Source: an uncultured Granulosicoccaceae bacterium (GTDB taxonomy: Bacteria > Pseudomonadota > Gammaproteobacteria > Granulosicoccales > Granulosicoccaceae). Taken from it: a stretch of 64,000 bases of DNA. Below are positions 57,395-64,000 of the stretch, piece by piece. Each line of letters begins with the position of its first letter. Position 1 is the stretch's first letter. Where the stretch lies: assembly GCA_938035125.1 (NCBI GenBank), contig CALHNS010000019.1:62001-126000 (forward strand). The letters are read 5' to 3'. Both the position numbers and the translations under genes were made by a program. The notes under the pieces were generated by a model, which saw only the letters and a program-made list of their open reading frames with translations, was not told where the DNA came from and ran no database searches.

Positions 57395-58120
57395 ATGGCA
57401 TCAATCTCGTCGCATCGACTACTCCCTATTATTCTTGCCGCCCTGTCGCTTGTGGTTGGAATCTCCTTAGGCGCTGTAATGAACCAATCCTCCAGCACTG
57501 ATGATAAGACGGCCGCAGCTCACCCGAACCCAGATGAGGCCAAAGCGCTGGAAACGTTGCAACGAGAATTACAAAATTCATTGGTGCTACCGTCTGATTT
57601 CAAACAAGTGCCGCCGTTCTCACTGGTAGACGTTAACGCAGAAGCCATTAATGAAAGTGTGTTCCAAGACGCATGGAGCGTTGTATTTTTTGGATTCACC
57701 CATTGTCCTGATGTTTGCCCTATAACCTTAACCGTAATGAAGGATGTAGTTGAGCAACTCAGTGTTGCCGATGTCCGGGTACCACAAACGCTGTTCATAT
57801 CCGTTGACCCCAAGCGCGACACGCCTGAGATCATGAAACAATACATGTCATACTTCAATGAAGATTTTATCGGCATTACCGGTGAACTAGGAGCCGTGCA
57901 TCAACTCACCAGCGCTTTGGGTATTGTTACCGCTTACACCGTTCGAGAAAACAACCCAGAAGAATACGATGTTGATCACACCGCATCGATGCTATTAATC
58001 GACCCTCAAGGGCGCATGCGCGGGAAATTCACAGCCCCCCATACGGCCGACGCTATCGTCGCCGATTACACAACCATTTTAAAAGCACTTGATCCTGTGC
58101 AAAGCGCTCAACTGAATTAA
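57395..58120 (+). CDS. SCO1/SenC-family copper metallochaperone
   Basis: A 241-residue thioredoxin-fold protein anchored by an N-terminal membrane helix (about residues 8-28). The copper-binding C-x-x-x-C (Cys104 and Cys108 in THCPDVCP) and the distal histidine (His195, DVDHTASML) are intact. It delivers copper to the CuA site of cytochrome c oxidase and may act as a redox switch. It lies two bases before the PCuAC chaperone, a common pairing. Confidence 0.95.
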   Translation: MASISSHRLLPIILAALSLVVGISLGAVMNQSSSTDDKTAAAHPNPDEAKALETLQRELQNSLVLPSDFKQVPPFSLVDVNAEAINESVFQDAWSVVFFGFTHCPDVCPITLTVMKDVVEQLSVADVRVPQTLFISVDPKRDTPEIMKQYMSYFNEDFIGITGELGAVHQLTSALGIVTAYTVRENNPEEYDVDHTASMLLIDPQGRMRGKFTAPHTADAIVADYTTILKALDPVQSAQLN

Positions 58121-58122
58121 CC

Positions 58123-58686
58123 ATGCCTCAAGCAATTCATAAAATAATGGCAATGATTGCCATTACGGTGTCGTTCACAGCTTGGGCCGATATGCCTAAA
58201 ATCAGCAACCTACTCATCAACCCCACCCCACCGGGTGCGAAGGTGAGTGCGGCTTACTTACATTTACACAACCCAAACAGTGGGGCACTAACGTTGTTTG
58301 ATGTAAGCAGCCCTGTGATAAAACGGGTAGAAATTCATAAATCTGAAATCGTTAATGACGTAGCCACTATGCGGCAACAAAAAGAAGTTATTGTTGGGGC
58401 ACAAGACAGTGTTGCGTTTAAACACGGCGGGCTGCATATTATGCTAATGGGCCTTGAAGCCCCTATGATGCCCGGTGAAGAAATACCGTTGGTATTTCAT
58501 ACCAGTGAAGGTGATTTAACCATCAATGCCTTTGTAGCTGAATCCATCATCCTACCCAGTGATGGAAGCCATAGCGACATGAATCACGATGCAATAAATC
58601 ACGATTCAAAGAACCTCGACGCAACGAAACAAGATCAGAATCAACCAGGTGATTCTGCCGAACAAAAATCTACCCACAACCACTAA
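58123..58686 (+). CDS. PCuAC-type copper chaperone
   Basis: A 187-residue periplasmic protein with a signal peptide (ending A-W-A-D, about residue 22) and the copper-site ligands His and Met in VEIHKSEI and GLHIMLMGLEAPM. It hands copper to SCO1 or directly to cytochrome oxidase. The C-terminal 40 residues are rich in His, Asp and Asn (SHSDMNHDAINHDSKN, ending STHNH), an extra metal-binding tail seen in some members. It is two bases after the SCO1 gene and 11 bp before psd. Confidence 0.93.
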   Translation: MPQAIHKIMAMIAITVSFTAWADMPKISNLLINPTPPGAKVSAAYLHLHNPNSGALTLFDVSSPVIKRVEIHKSEIVNDVATMRQQKEVIVGAQDSVAFKHGGLHIMLMGLEAPMMPGEEIPLVFHTSEGDLTINAFVAESIILPSDGSHSDMNHDAINHDSKNLDATKQDQNQPGDSAEQKSTHNH

Positions 58687-58697
58687 AAGTTAACACC

Positions 58698-59555
58698 ATG
58701 CAAAAGCTCATTGATTGGTGTAAAGCCGCGCCACTTGCAGCCCTTCCCCATCACGCCGTTTCGCGAGTGGTGTACTGGCTAACTCGTCGCAAGGGTCGTG
58801 CGGTAAGCCCGGTTATAAAACGATTCATCGCGTTATTTAACGTTGACATGAACGATGCTGTCGAACCCGATATCAACACCTATTCAACATTTAACGAATT
58901 TTTCACACGAGCCTTAAAAGCCGAAGCAAGACCCATCGCGGCTGGCGACAATGAAATTGCGTGCCCAGCCGACGGTAAAATTTCTGCCATTGGTTCAATT
59001 ACCGATGGGCAAGTGCTTCAAGCTAAAGGAAAAGATTATTCATTAGCCACGCTATTAGCGGATGAATCGTTAGCCGATGCATTTAAAAATGGCAGCTTTG
59101 TCACCGTTTATTTATCGCCACGCGATTACCACCGATTGCATATGCCCACAACAGGTACTTTGATCAGCCAAACGCATGTACCTGGCCGGTTATACAGCGT
59201 TGCCCCACACACCGTTCGAACCATTGATAGTATTTTTGCAAGAAACGAGCGTGTGGTTGCGGTGTTCAACACGCCAAAAGGTCGTATGGCGTTGGTATTA
59301 GTAGGTGCGATAAACGTTGCCGCCATAGAAACGGTTTGGCACGGTCTGGTAACACCACCTGCAGGCAAAAATGTAAACCACTGGGCTTATGAAGGCGATA
59401 ACGCTCCCTTATTAAGTCGAGGCGAAGAAATGGGACGTTTTAATATGGGCTCAACCATCATCGCTGTCTTTGAAAACCCCGTGCGCTGGCGCCATGATAT
59501 GAACGAAGGTGATTCGGTGCGTATGGGTCAGTTCATTGGCCATGAAACCGATTAA
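58698..59555 (+). CDS. psd: phosphatidylserine decarboxylase proenzyme
   Basis: A 285-residue inner-membrane enzyme making phosphatidylethanolamine. The self-cleavage site is MGST (Gly251-Ser252), where the serine becomes the pyruvoyl group of a 34-residue alpha chain; most family members have LGST. Other family blocks are STFNEFFTRALK and YLSPRDYHRLHMP (charge-relay His/Asp). The last 23 bp overlap the convergent gene at 59533. Confidence 0.96.
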   Translation: MQKLIDWCKAAPLAALPHHAVSRVVYWLTRRKGRAVSPVIKRFIALFNVDMNDAVEPDINTYSTFNEFFTRALKAEARPIAAGDNEIACPADGKISAIGSITDGQVLQAKGKDYSLATLLADESLADAFKNGSFVTVYLSPRDYHRLHMPTTGTLISQTHVPGRLYSVAPHTVRTIDSIFARNERVVAVFNTPKGRMALVLVGAINVAAIETVWHGLVTPPAGKNVNHWAYEGDNAPLLSRGEEMGRFNMGSTIIAVFENPVRWRHDMNEGDSVRMGQFIGHETD

Positions 59556-60030
59556 GTAGCTGAGGTTGTCGAGCCGCTAACCAATCCAGCGCATCTTCAG
59601 CGTCTTCATGAAACCAGCGTTCACTGCTACCTAAGCGAAACGAATAACCCCACGCATCCATATCGATAAATAACTGTTGCCGATTAAATCCTTCTAAGTA
59701 ATCGGCCATTAATACCTGCAGATAACACACCGCGTTCTCTTCCGCTAAGGTACCACCCGCATTGGTATGAAGAACAGTTCGTCGTTCTTTAGGCATCACT
59801 AGCCAATGCCCACCTTCATGTAATGCTGAATGCACCGGTGTATCAGAACGCACGTACAACGTATTTTCAATTAACCCAGCCTCTTCATCACCCCAATGGC
59901 TGCCCGGTATCGGCTCACCGGATTCAACCCACTGAACCGATAACCCAAAGGGTGCGAAATGATCAACCAACACATGCGAACAAAGATCTTTTAATCGAGT
60001 AACGATAGTCGCAGGTGTTGGCTCAGGCAT
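59533..60030 (-). CDS. unknown HEGGH protein, possible EF-P hydroxylase-like protein
   Basis: A 165-residue cytoplasmic protein, not assigned to a family with certainty. The core SALHEGGHWLVMPKERR (His71 and His75) with EE (97-98) 22 residues later looks like a two-His/one-carboxylate metal site. The same spacing and surrounding residues occur in E. coli EpmC (SAIHEISHW, then K-A-R-R), which hydroxylates EF-P. It overlaps the end of epmA by eight bases and is on the same strand as epmA and efp. No epmB gene is next to it. The ATG at 60030 is preferred over a TTG at 60042. A plain zinc protein is the alternative. Confidence 0.7.
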   Translation of the reverse strand: MPEPTPATIVTRLKDLCSHVLVDHFAPFGLSVQWVESGEPIPGSHWGDEEAGLIENTLYVRSDTPVHSALHEGGHWLVMPKERRTVLHTNAGGTLAEENAVCYLQVLMADYLEGFNRQQLFIDMDAWGYSFRLGSSERWFHEDAEDALDWLAARQPQLLNRFHGQ

Positions 60031-61015
60031 GAGAATCGTCAAACGTCACCACCTGTGCCAATTGGCTGTAACCACCCAGAACCATTAAGAGCCGATCAAT
60101 GCCTAATGCCATACCAGAGCATTCAGGCAACCCATGTTGTAACGCATCAATGAGATGTTGATCGTGTGGCACCGCGGTTTTTCCCTCAGCGATTCGCTGT
60201 GCGTTGTCTTGGTGAAATCTTGCAGCTTGTTCATCGGCGTTTGTAAGTTCTTCAAACCCGTTGGCCAATTCCACCTTACCTATAAAAAGCTCTGCACGGC
60301 AGGCTACCAGGTGACCTGCTTCATGGGTATCAAGTTTTGCAAGCGATGCTTGACTGGCAGGGTAATCCACTAATGCTGTCAACGCATTTTTCGAAAATTG
60401 ACTGACCACAAATTCATCAACTAACAAGGTAAGCGCGGCATCCAGATCGACGGTTGTTGGGTTAGTTTTTATTAAAGACGCAGGGAAAGAGCGATTGTTT
60501 CGACTAAACACATCAACGATGGCATTCAAACTGACTGCATGTGGGTAATCACCGCACAGTGCCTTCACTTCATCTTGATAACTCACTGTGTTTAATTTAA
60601 CGATTGGCTGATTCAACGATACACAGGCCGTGTTAACGATATTGAGGGCATCATTGAGTAATTCAGATAGGGAATAACCCACTCGATACCATTCTAATAA
60701 CGTAAATTCTCTCTGGTGGTGCTTACCTGATTCATCTTGTCGAAAGACGCAAGCAAATTGATGAATATGTTTACCATGCGCTGCCAATAGGCGCTTCATG
60801 GCAAATTCAGGAGAGGTGTGTAACCAAGCGCATCCTTTGTTTAACGGCACAACAAAACTGTCGATATAAGGATCGGTTGTTCCTGCAGCACTGAGCGAAG
60901 GGGTAGTAACTTCAAGACTGTCGCTGGTTCGAAAATAAGCTCGCAGCGCGTGCATTAACTCATCACGCTGAACCAACGTAGATAATTCAGCGCTGGGTTG
61001 CCACAGCGGTTTCAC
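60023..61015 (-). CDS. epmA: elongation factor P--(R)-beta-lysine ligase
   Basis: A 330-residue class II lysyl-tRNA-synthetase-like enzyme lacking the anticodon-binding domain. It attaches (R)-beta-lysine to EF-P Lys34. Class II motifs are visible: motif 1 region VTTPSLSAAGTTDPYIDSF, motif 2 VFRQDESGKHHQREFTLLEWYRV and motif 3 GMALGIDRLLMVLGG. It lies six bases after efp on the same strand, giving an efp-epmA-HEGGH run. Full EF-P modification also needs the aminomutase EpmB, which is not in the window. Confidence 0.95.
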   Translation of the reverse strand: MKPLWQPSAELSTLVQRDELMHALRAYFRTSDSLEVTTPSLSAAGTTDPYIDSFVVPLNKGCAWLHTSPEFAMKRLLAAHGKHIHQFACVFRQDESGKHHQREFTLLEWYRVGYSLSELLNDALNIVNTACVSLNQPIVKLNTVSYQDEVKALCGDYPHAVSLNAIVDVFSRNNRSFPASLIKTNPTTVDLDAALTLLVDEFVVSQFSKNALTALVDYPASQASLAKLDTHEAGHLVACRAELFIGKVELANGFEELTNADEQAARFHQDNAQRIAEGKTAVPHDQHLIDALQHGLPECSGMALGIDRLLMVLGGYSQLAQVVTFDDSHA

Positions 61016-61021
61016 GACACG

Positions 61022-61588
61022 CTACTTAACGCGAGAGACATACTCCCCATTACGGGTGTCAATTTTGATTACCTCGCCTTCTTCAATGAACAACGGCACT
61101 TTAACGACCGCACCCGTTTCCATATGCGCCGGTTTGTTACCGCCGGTTGCGGTATCACCACGAACACCAGGATCGGTTTGGGTAATTTTCAGTTCAACAA
61201 AGTTCGGAGGCGTTACCGCGATGGGTTGGCCATTCCATAACGTCAGCTCGCAAATATCTTCTTCTTTCAGATACAAAGCGCTGTCACCCATGGCTGTTTT
61301 ATCAGCGGCGATTTGCTCATAGGTAGATTGGTCCATGAAATGCCAATGCTCTCCGTCGTTATAGAGGTATTGCATATCGGTATCCAGAACATCAGCCGCT
61401 TCAACCGAGTCGCCTGATTTAAATGTGCGCTCAACGGTGCGCCCAGTTAACAAATTCTTCACACGGGCGCGATTAAACGCCTGGCCTTTGCCAGGCTTTA
61501 CGAACTCATTTTCAACGATGGTGTGTGGATCACCATCCAACATGATTTTTAATCCACCTTTGAATTCGTTCGTGCTGTAACTGGCCAT
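61022..61588 (-). CDS. efp: elongation factor P
   Basis: A 188-residue translation factor relieving ribosome stalling at polyproline. Lys34 in the loop VKPGKGQAF is the modification site and is present, in agreement with epmA next door. The three beta-barrel domains have the usual length. The ATG at 61588 ([12 protein letters not shown]) is the family start; the open frame extends upstream for 27 unlikely residues. The Pro-rich TonB of this window (20 Glu-Pro pairs) does not contain P-P-x runs, so it gives no special EF-P link. Confidence 0.97.
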   Translation of the reverse strand: MASYSTNEFKGGLKIMLDGDPHTIVENEFVKPGKGQAFNRARVKNLLTGRTVERTFKSGDSVEAADVLDTDMQYLYNDGEHWHFMDQSTYEQIAADKTAMGDSALYLKEEDICELTLWNGQPIAVTPPNFVELKITQTDPGVRGDTATGGNKPAHMETGAVVKVPLFIEEGEVIKIDTRNGEYVSRVK

Positions 61589-61738
61589 GGTGCTTCTCGC
61601 CCGCCGCGGCGGTGATGGGTTGCTGTTCGATGTGCATAGTATATAGCCTGAAACCCCTGCCGGTGTCACACAAAGGCAGCAAAACCGTCATAGGCGTCTA
61701 CACTTATCAAGCTAAGCAATAACCACTAAATCGCCCTT

Positions 61739-63196
61739 GTGACTTTTTCTTTCAACCGCCTAAATTGCGTCCTGCGGGCAAGAGACGCAGCACACGCAGA
61801 TGCTGTGACCAATTGGTTGCGCGTCAGCGCTCGGGTGGGTGAAATCACAACCTGTACCAACGACACAGAATTCAAGGACGAGCTGCAATGTCGGGTAGCC
61901 ACACAGCCTCCTGATTTTGTCATTGTGGTGGTCGCAGGCGATGAGCTTCCCCCTCACCTACTCCGATACCCGGATCTGAAGGTATTGGTATTAACCACGC
62001 GCCGTAAAGTAGGCTCACTGACCCATTGGTTGCAACAAGGCGCTTGCGATGTGGCAAGTTTGACTCGCCCGCAGCAAGTTCAGCACGCGCTAAGTCGTCT
62101 GATAGACGAATGCGCAACCGCGCGACGAGTGGATCTATTGGCCACCGAATTATTGCGCTCTGAAGCGCGTTACACCACCTTAGTGCGAAACAGTCGCAGC
62201 CCGCTTTCGTTTTGGCGAGACAACGAATTGTTGGCCTGTAGCCCAGGGTTCAGTGCCATTACTGGCATGGTGGAAGGCAGCAGAACAGAGGAATGGTTGA
62301 GTAGCTTCGCTAAGGAATCGGCCGCACAGCTTGGGCAGAATATAGACCATTGGCCCACTCAATTTCGCGCTATGATGAATGAGCAAAATCAGGCCATTCG
62401 CATCGATCGCGAAGTGTCTTGCGAAGGTTCTGACGACAACGAACACTTACTCAGCGTAAAGCTTGTGGTGGCCGCTGAGCACAAAGCGCTGCCTAAAAAA
62501 GGCTCAAAATTATCTCAAAAACAGCCTCAAAAATCGGCGGTGGCCAAAACTGGCCGACGCGCCTCTAAGCCTGTGTCCGGTCGATTTCCTAAGATTCCCA
62601 CCCTAACGAACACCGTTCCTGACCCATGCGCACTAGACGCACGTGCCTTAGACCCAAGTGCACACTTGGACTTTGGCAATTTGGACCCTAATGAGACGGA
62701 TTCGGTGTCAGGGCTTCCAGCACGGCAAACGGTGATCAATAATTTCCAACGATGGTTAGCGGCTGCGAAGAACAATTCGCGTTATGTTGCAATGACGGTG
62801 GACCTTTCCGACAGTGGTATCTCGGAATATACAAAAAGTAACACCTCCCTTCCAACCCATGACACCTGCGATGATTCGCAGGTTATCGAAGACACCGTGT
62901 CGGCAATTGATCGAACAATGCAAGATCTTGCTGTATACCGTGCCGCCGATCGATTGTCACGAACGCTCAGCTCGAATACTCTTCTGGGTCGCTTAAACAA
63001 AGATTGCTTGGTTATCATTCGCGAACTTGAAGCCGATGAGGCGCCACGTATGTTAGCGAAAGGTATTCGTCGTTCGTTGGGTTCGTTAGGTGGCTTAATC
63101 GGCTCACCCGATGCGGTCCGCATCAACACAGTGAACGTCAGTGCTCAATCTGGCACCTCAGCGGAAGGTCTTGTCACTCGACTTGAAAATCGCTGA
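61739..63196 (+). CDS. receiver/PAS/GGDEF-like protein with degenerate active site
   Basis: A 485-residue protein, GTG start without a strong ribosome binding site. The first 120 residues look like a response-regulator receiver remnant (PDFVIVVVAGDELPPHLLRYPDLKVLVLTT), followed by a PAS-like part (about 145-240; FWRDNELLACSPGFSAITG), a Lys/Ser-rich linker (about 240-290) and a C-terminal GGDEF-like domain beginning SVSGLPARQTVINNFQRWL. The GGDEF loop itself is replaced by LLGRLNKDCLVI, so no cyclic-di-GMP synthesis is expected. It may bind a nucleotide or another protein. It is divergent from efp. Confidence 0.7.
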   Translation: MTFSFNRLNCVLRARDAAHADAVTNWLRVSARVGEITTCTNDTEFKDELQCRVATQPPDFVIVVVAGDELPPHLLRYPDLKVLVLTTRRKVGSLTHWLQQGACDVASLTRPQQVQHALSRLIDECATARRVDLLATELLRSEARYTTLVRNSRSPLSFWRDNELLACSPGFSAITGMVEGSRTEEWLSSFAKESAAQLGQNIDHWPTQFRAMMNEQNQAIRIDREVSCEGSDDNEHLLSVKLVVAAEHKALPKKGSKLSQKQPQKSAVAKTGRRASKPVSGRFPKIPTLTNTVPDPCALDARALDPSAHLDFGNLDPNETDSVSGLPARQTVINNFQRWLAAAKNNSRYVAMTVDLSDSGISEYTKSNTSLPTHDTCDDSQVIEDTVSAIDRTMQDLAVYRAADRLSRTLSSNTLLGRLNKDCLVIIRELEADEAPRMLAKGIRRSLGSLGGLIGSPDAVRINTVNVSAQSGTSAEGLVTRLENR

Positions 63197-63240
63197 GTTA
63201 GCCCCCACATCCCTAGGGATGACTCAACGAGGATTTAGTC

Positions 63241-63948
63241 TTGTTCGGATTTAATATGTCGTACATGCTGCTGGTTATGCTGCCCACCATGGCGTTATCA
63301 GGTTTGGCATCCATGATGGTGAAAAGAACGTTCGCCAAATACGAAACGGTGCAAAGTTCTCGTGGGATAAACGGCGCTGAAGCCGCTCGTATCATGCTAG
63401 AGCGAAAAGGGGTTACCAATTGCACCATTGAGCCTATTTCAGGGCGTTTAAGTGATCACTACGATCCGCGCAGCCGCACGCTGCGTTTATCAGAACCTGT
63501 TTACAACTCCACCTCCTTGTCAGCCGTTGGTGTTGCTTGCCATGAAGCTGGGCACGCGCTTCAACACGCGCAAGGGTATCCGTGGTTGAAGATGCGTTCT
63601 AGCCTTGTTCCCGTTACAAACCTTACTAGTAAAGCTTCCATGCCGATCATTATGGTGGGCTTTATGATGCAAGCCATGGCGCCTGTGCTGGGACAATGGG
63701 TGCTGATTGCTGGCTGCGTTTTATTCGCTGCAGCCGTAGTTTTCGCTGTCGTTACCTTGCCCGTTGAATGGGATGCCAGCGCACGAGCAAAAAAAGCGAT
63801 GTTAGAAGCTAACTTGTTGGCTGATAATGAAGTAACTGGTGCAGGGCGTGTTTTAAATGCCGCCTTTTTAACGTATTTAGCGTCTGCTATCGCATCCATC
63901 ATGACACTGCTTTACTACATGCACCGTGCCGGGTTGTTTCGCCGCTAA
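63241..63948 (+). CDS. zinc-dependent membrane metallopeptidase (YugP-like)
   Basis: A 235-residue membrane protein of the Zn-peptidase-2 family. The catalytic H-E-A-G-H (His101-His105, in VACHEAGHALQHA) is intact, with membrane helices at about residues 8-25, 130-175 and 208-227. The start is a TTG at 63241: a GAGGA ribosome binding site at 63229-63233 is at the right distance, whereas the first ATG (63256) is 22 bases away. Physiological substrates of this family are poorly known. Confidence 0.92.
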   Translation: MFGFNMSYMLLVMLPTMALSGLASMMVKRTFAKYETVQSSRGINGAEAARIMLERKGVTNCTIEPISGRLSDHYDPRSRTLRLSEPVYNSTSLSAVGVACHEAGHALQHAQGYPWLKMRSSLVPVTNLTSKASMPIIMVGFMMQAMAPVLGQWVLIAGCVLFAAAVVFAVVTLPVEWDASARAKKAMLEANLLADNEVTGAGRVLNAAFLTYLASAIASIMTLLYYMHRAGLFRR

Positions 63949-63949
63949 T

Positions 63950-64000
63950 GTGCTCTTTAAGCAATCGCAACTAGAACCGCACGACACGGGCGTGGATGCC
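63950..64000 (+). CDS. possible 5' end of the next gene (partial)
   Basis: A GTG immediately after the zinc-peptidase stop opens a frame of 17 codons (V-L-F-K-Q-S-Q-L-E-P-H-D-T-G-V-D-A) that stays open to the window edge. It is too short to identify, and the start is not supported by a clear ribosome binding site. Confidence 0.3.
   Translation, partial: MLFKQSQLEPHDTGVDA

Overview
The window looks like chromosomal DNA of a free-living, probably marine, gammaproteobacterium that I cannot place further. The evidence is gene order. The block at 1-7401 (probable cysE start, trmJ, suhB, secF-secD-yajC, tgt, queA, tRNA-Leu) and the block at 15835-27348 (pyrF, lapB, ihfB, rpsA, cmk, aroA, tyrA, pheA, gyrA, ubiG) follow arrangements known from Pseudomonas and relatives. 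Outer-membrane proteins, many lipoproteins, TonB/ExbBD and EpmA/EF-P confirm a Gram-negative cell envelope. No phage, transposase, CRISPR or rRNA was seen.

Layout: 1-7401 housekeeping (tRNA modification, protein export). 7440-9708 an exbB-exbD-exbD-tonB operon whose TonB holds a 20-copy hexanucleotide repeat. 10014-15151 accessory secreted proteins: one unknown lipoprotein and three diverged paralogues (11175, 13631, 14525), with a creatinase gene between the first and second. 15190-28297 housekeeping again: PRTase, pyrF, lapB, ihfB, rpsA, cmk, aroA, tyrA, a chorismate-mutase-less pheA, gyrA, ubiG and a squalene-synthase-like pseudoenzyme.

28294-48234 is the most unusual part, about 20 kb of surface-protein genes. 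A 2153-residue exoprotein (DUF11-type repeats, beta-propeller-like, GEVED and SdrD-B-like modules) lies divergent from a five-gene run. That run is a 163-residue DUF11-type protein, a 1002-residue repeat protein, a 2049-residue protein joining Ig/DUF11 modules to a C-terminal outer-membrane barrel, an OmpA-like peptidoglycan-binding lipoprotein, and an 894-residue paralogue of the 1002-residue protein. A near-consensus sigma-54 promoter precedes the run and two strong tandem hairpins split it. I read this as a candidate cell-surface assembly and display system. Its function is not known to me and is inferred only from architecture.

48262-64000 holds a TupA-like binding protein, an SDR-davA-davB lysine monooxygenase group, HlyU-like and lysozyme-like proteins, small outer-membrane proteins, prmB, a SCO1/PCuAC copper pair and psd. 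It ends with an EF-P group (HEGGH protein, epmA, efp), a degenerate GGDEF-like protein and a zinc peptidase. The HEGGH protein beside epmA resembles EF-P hydroxylase around its metal motif and is the second most interesting lead.
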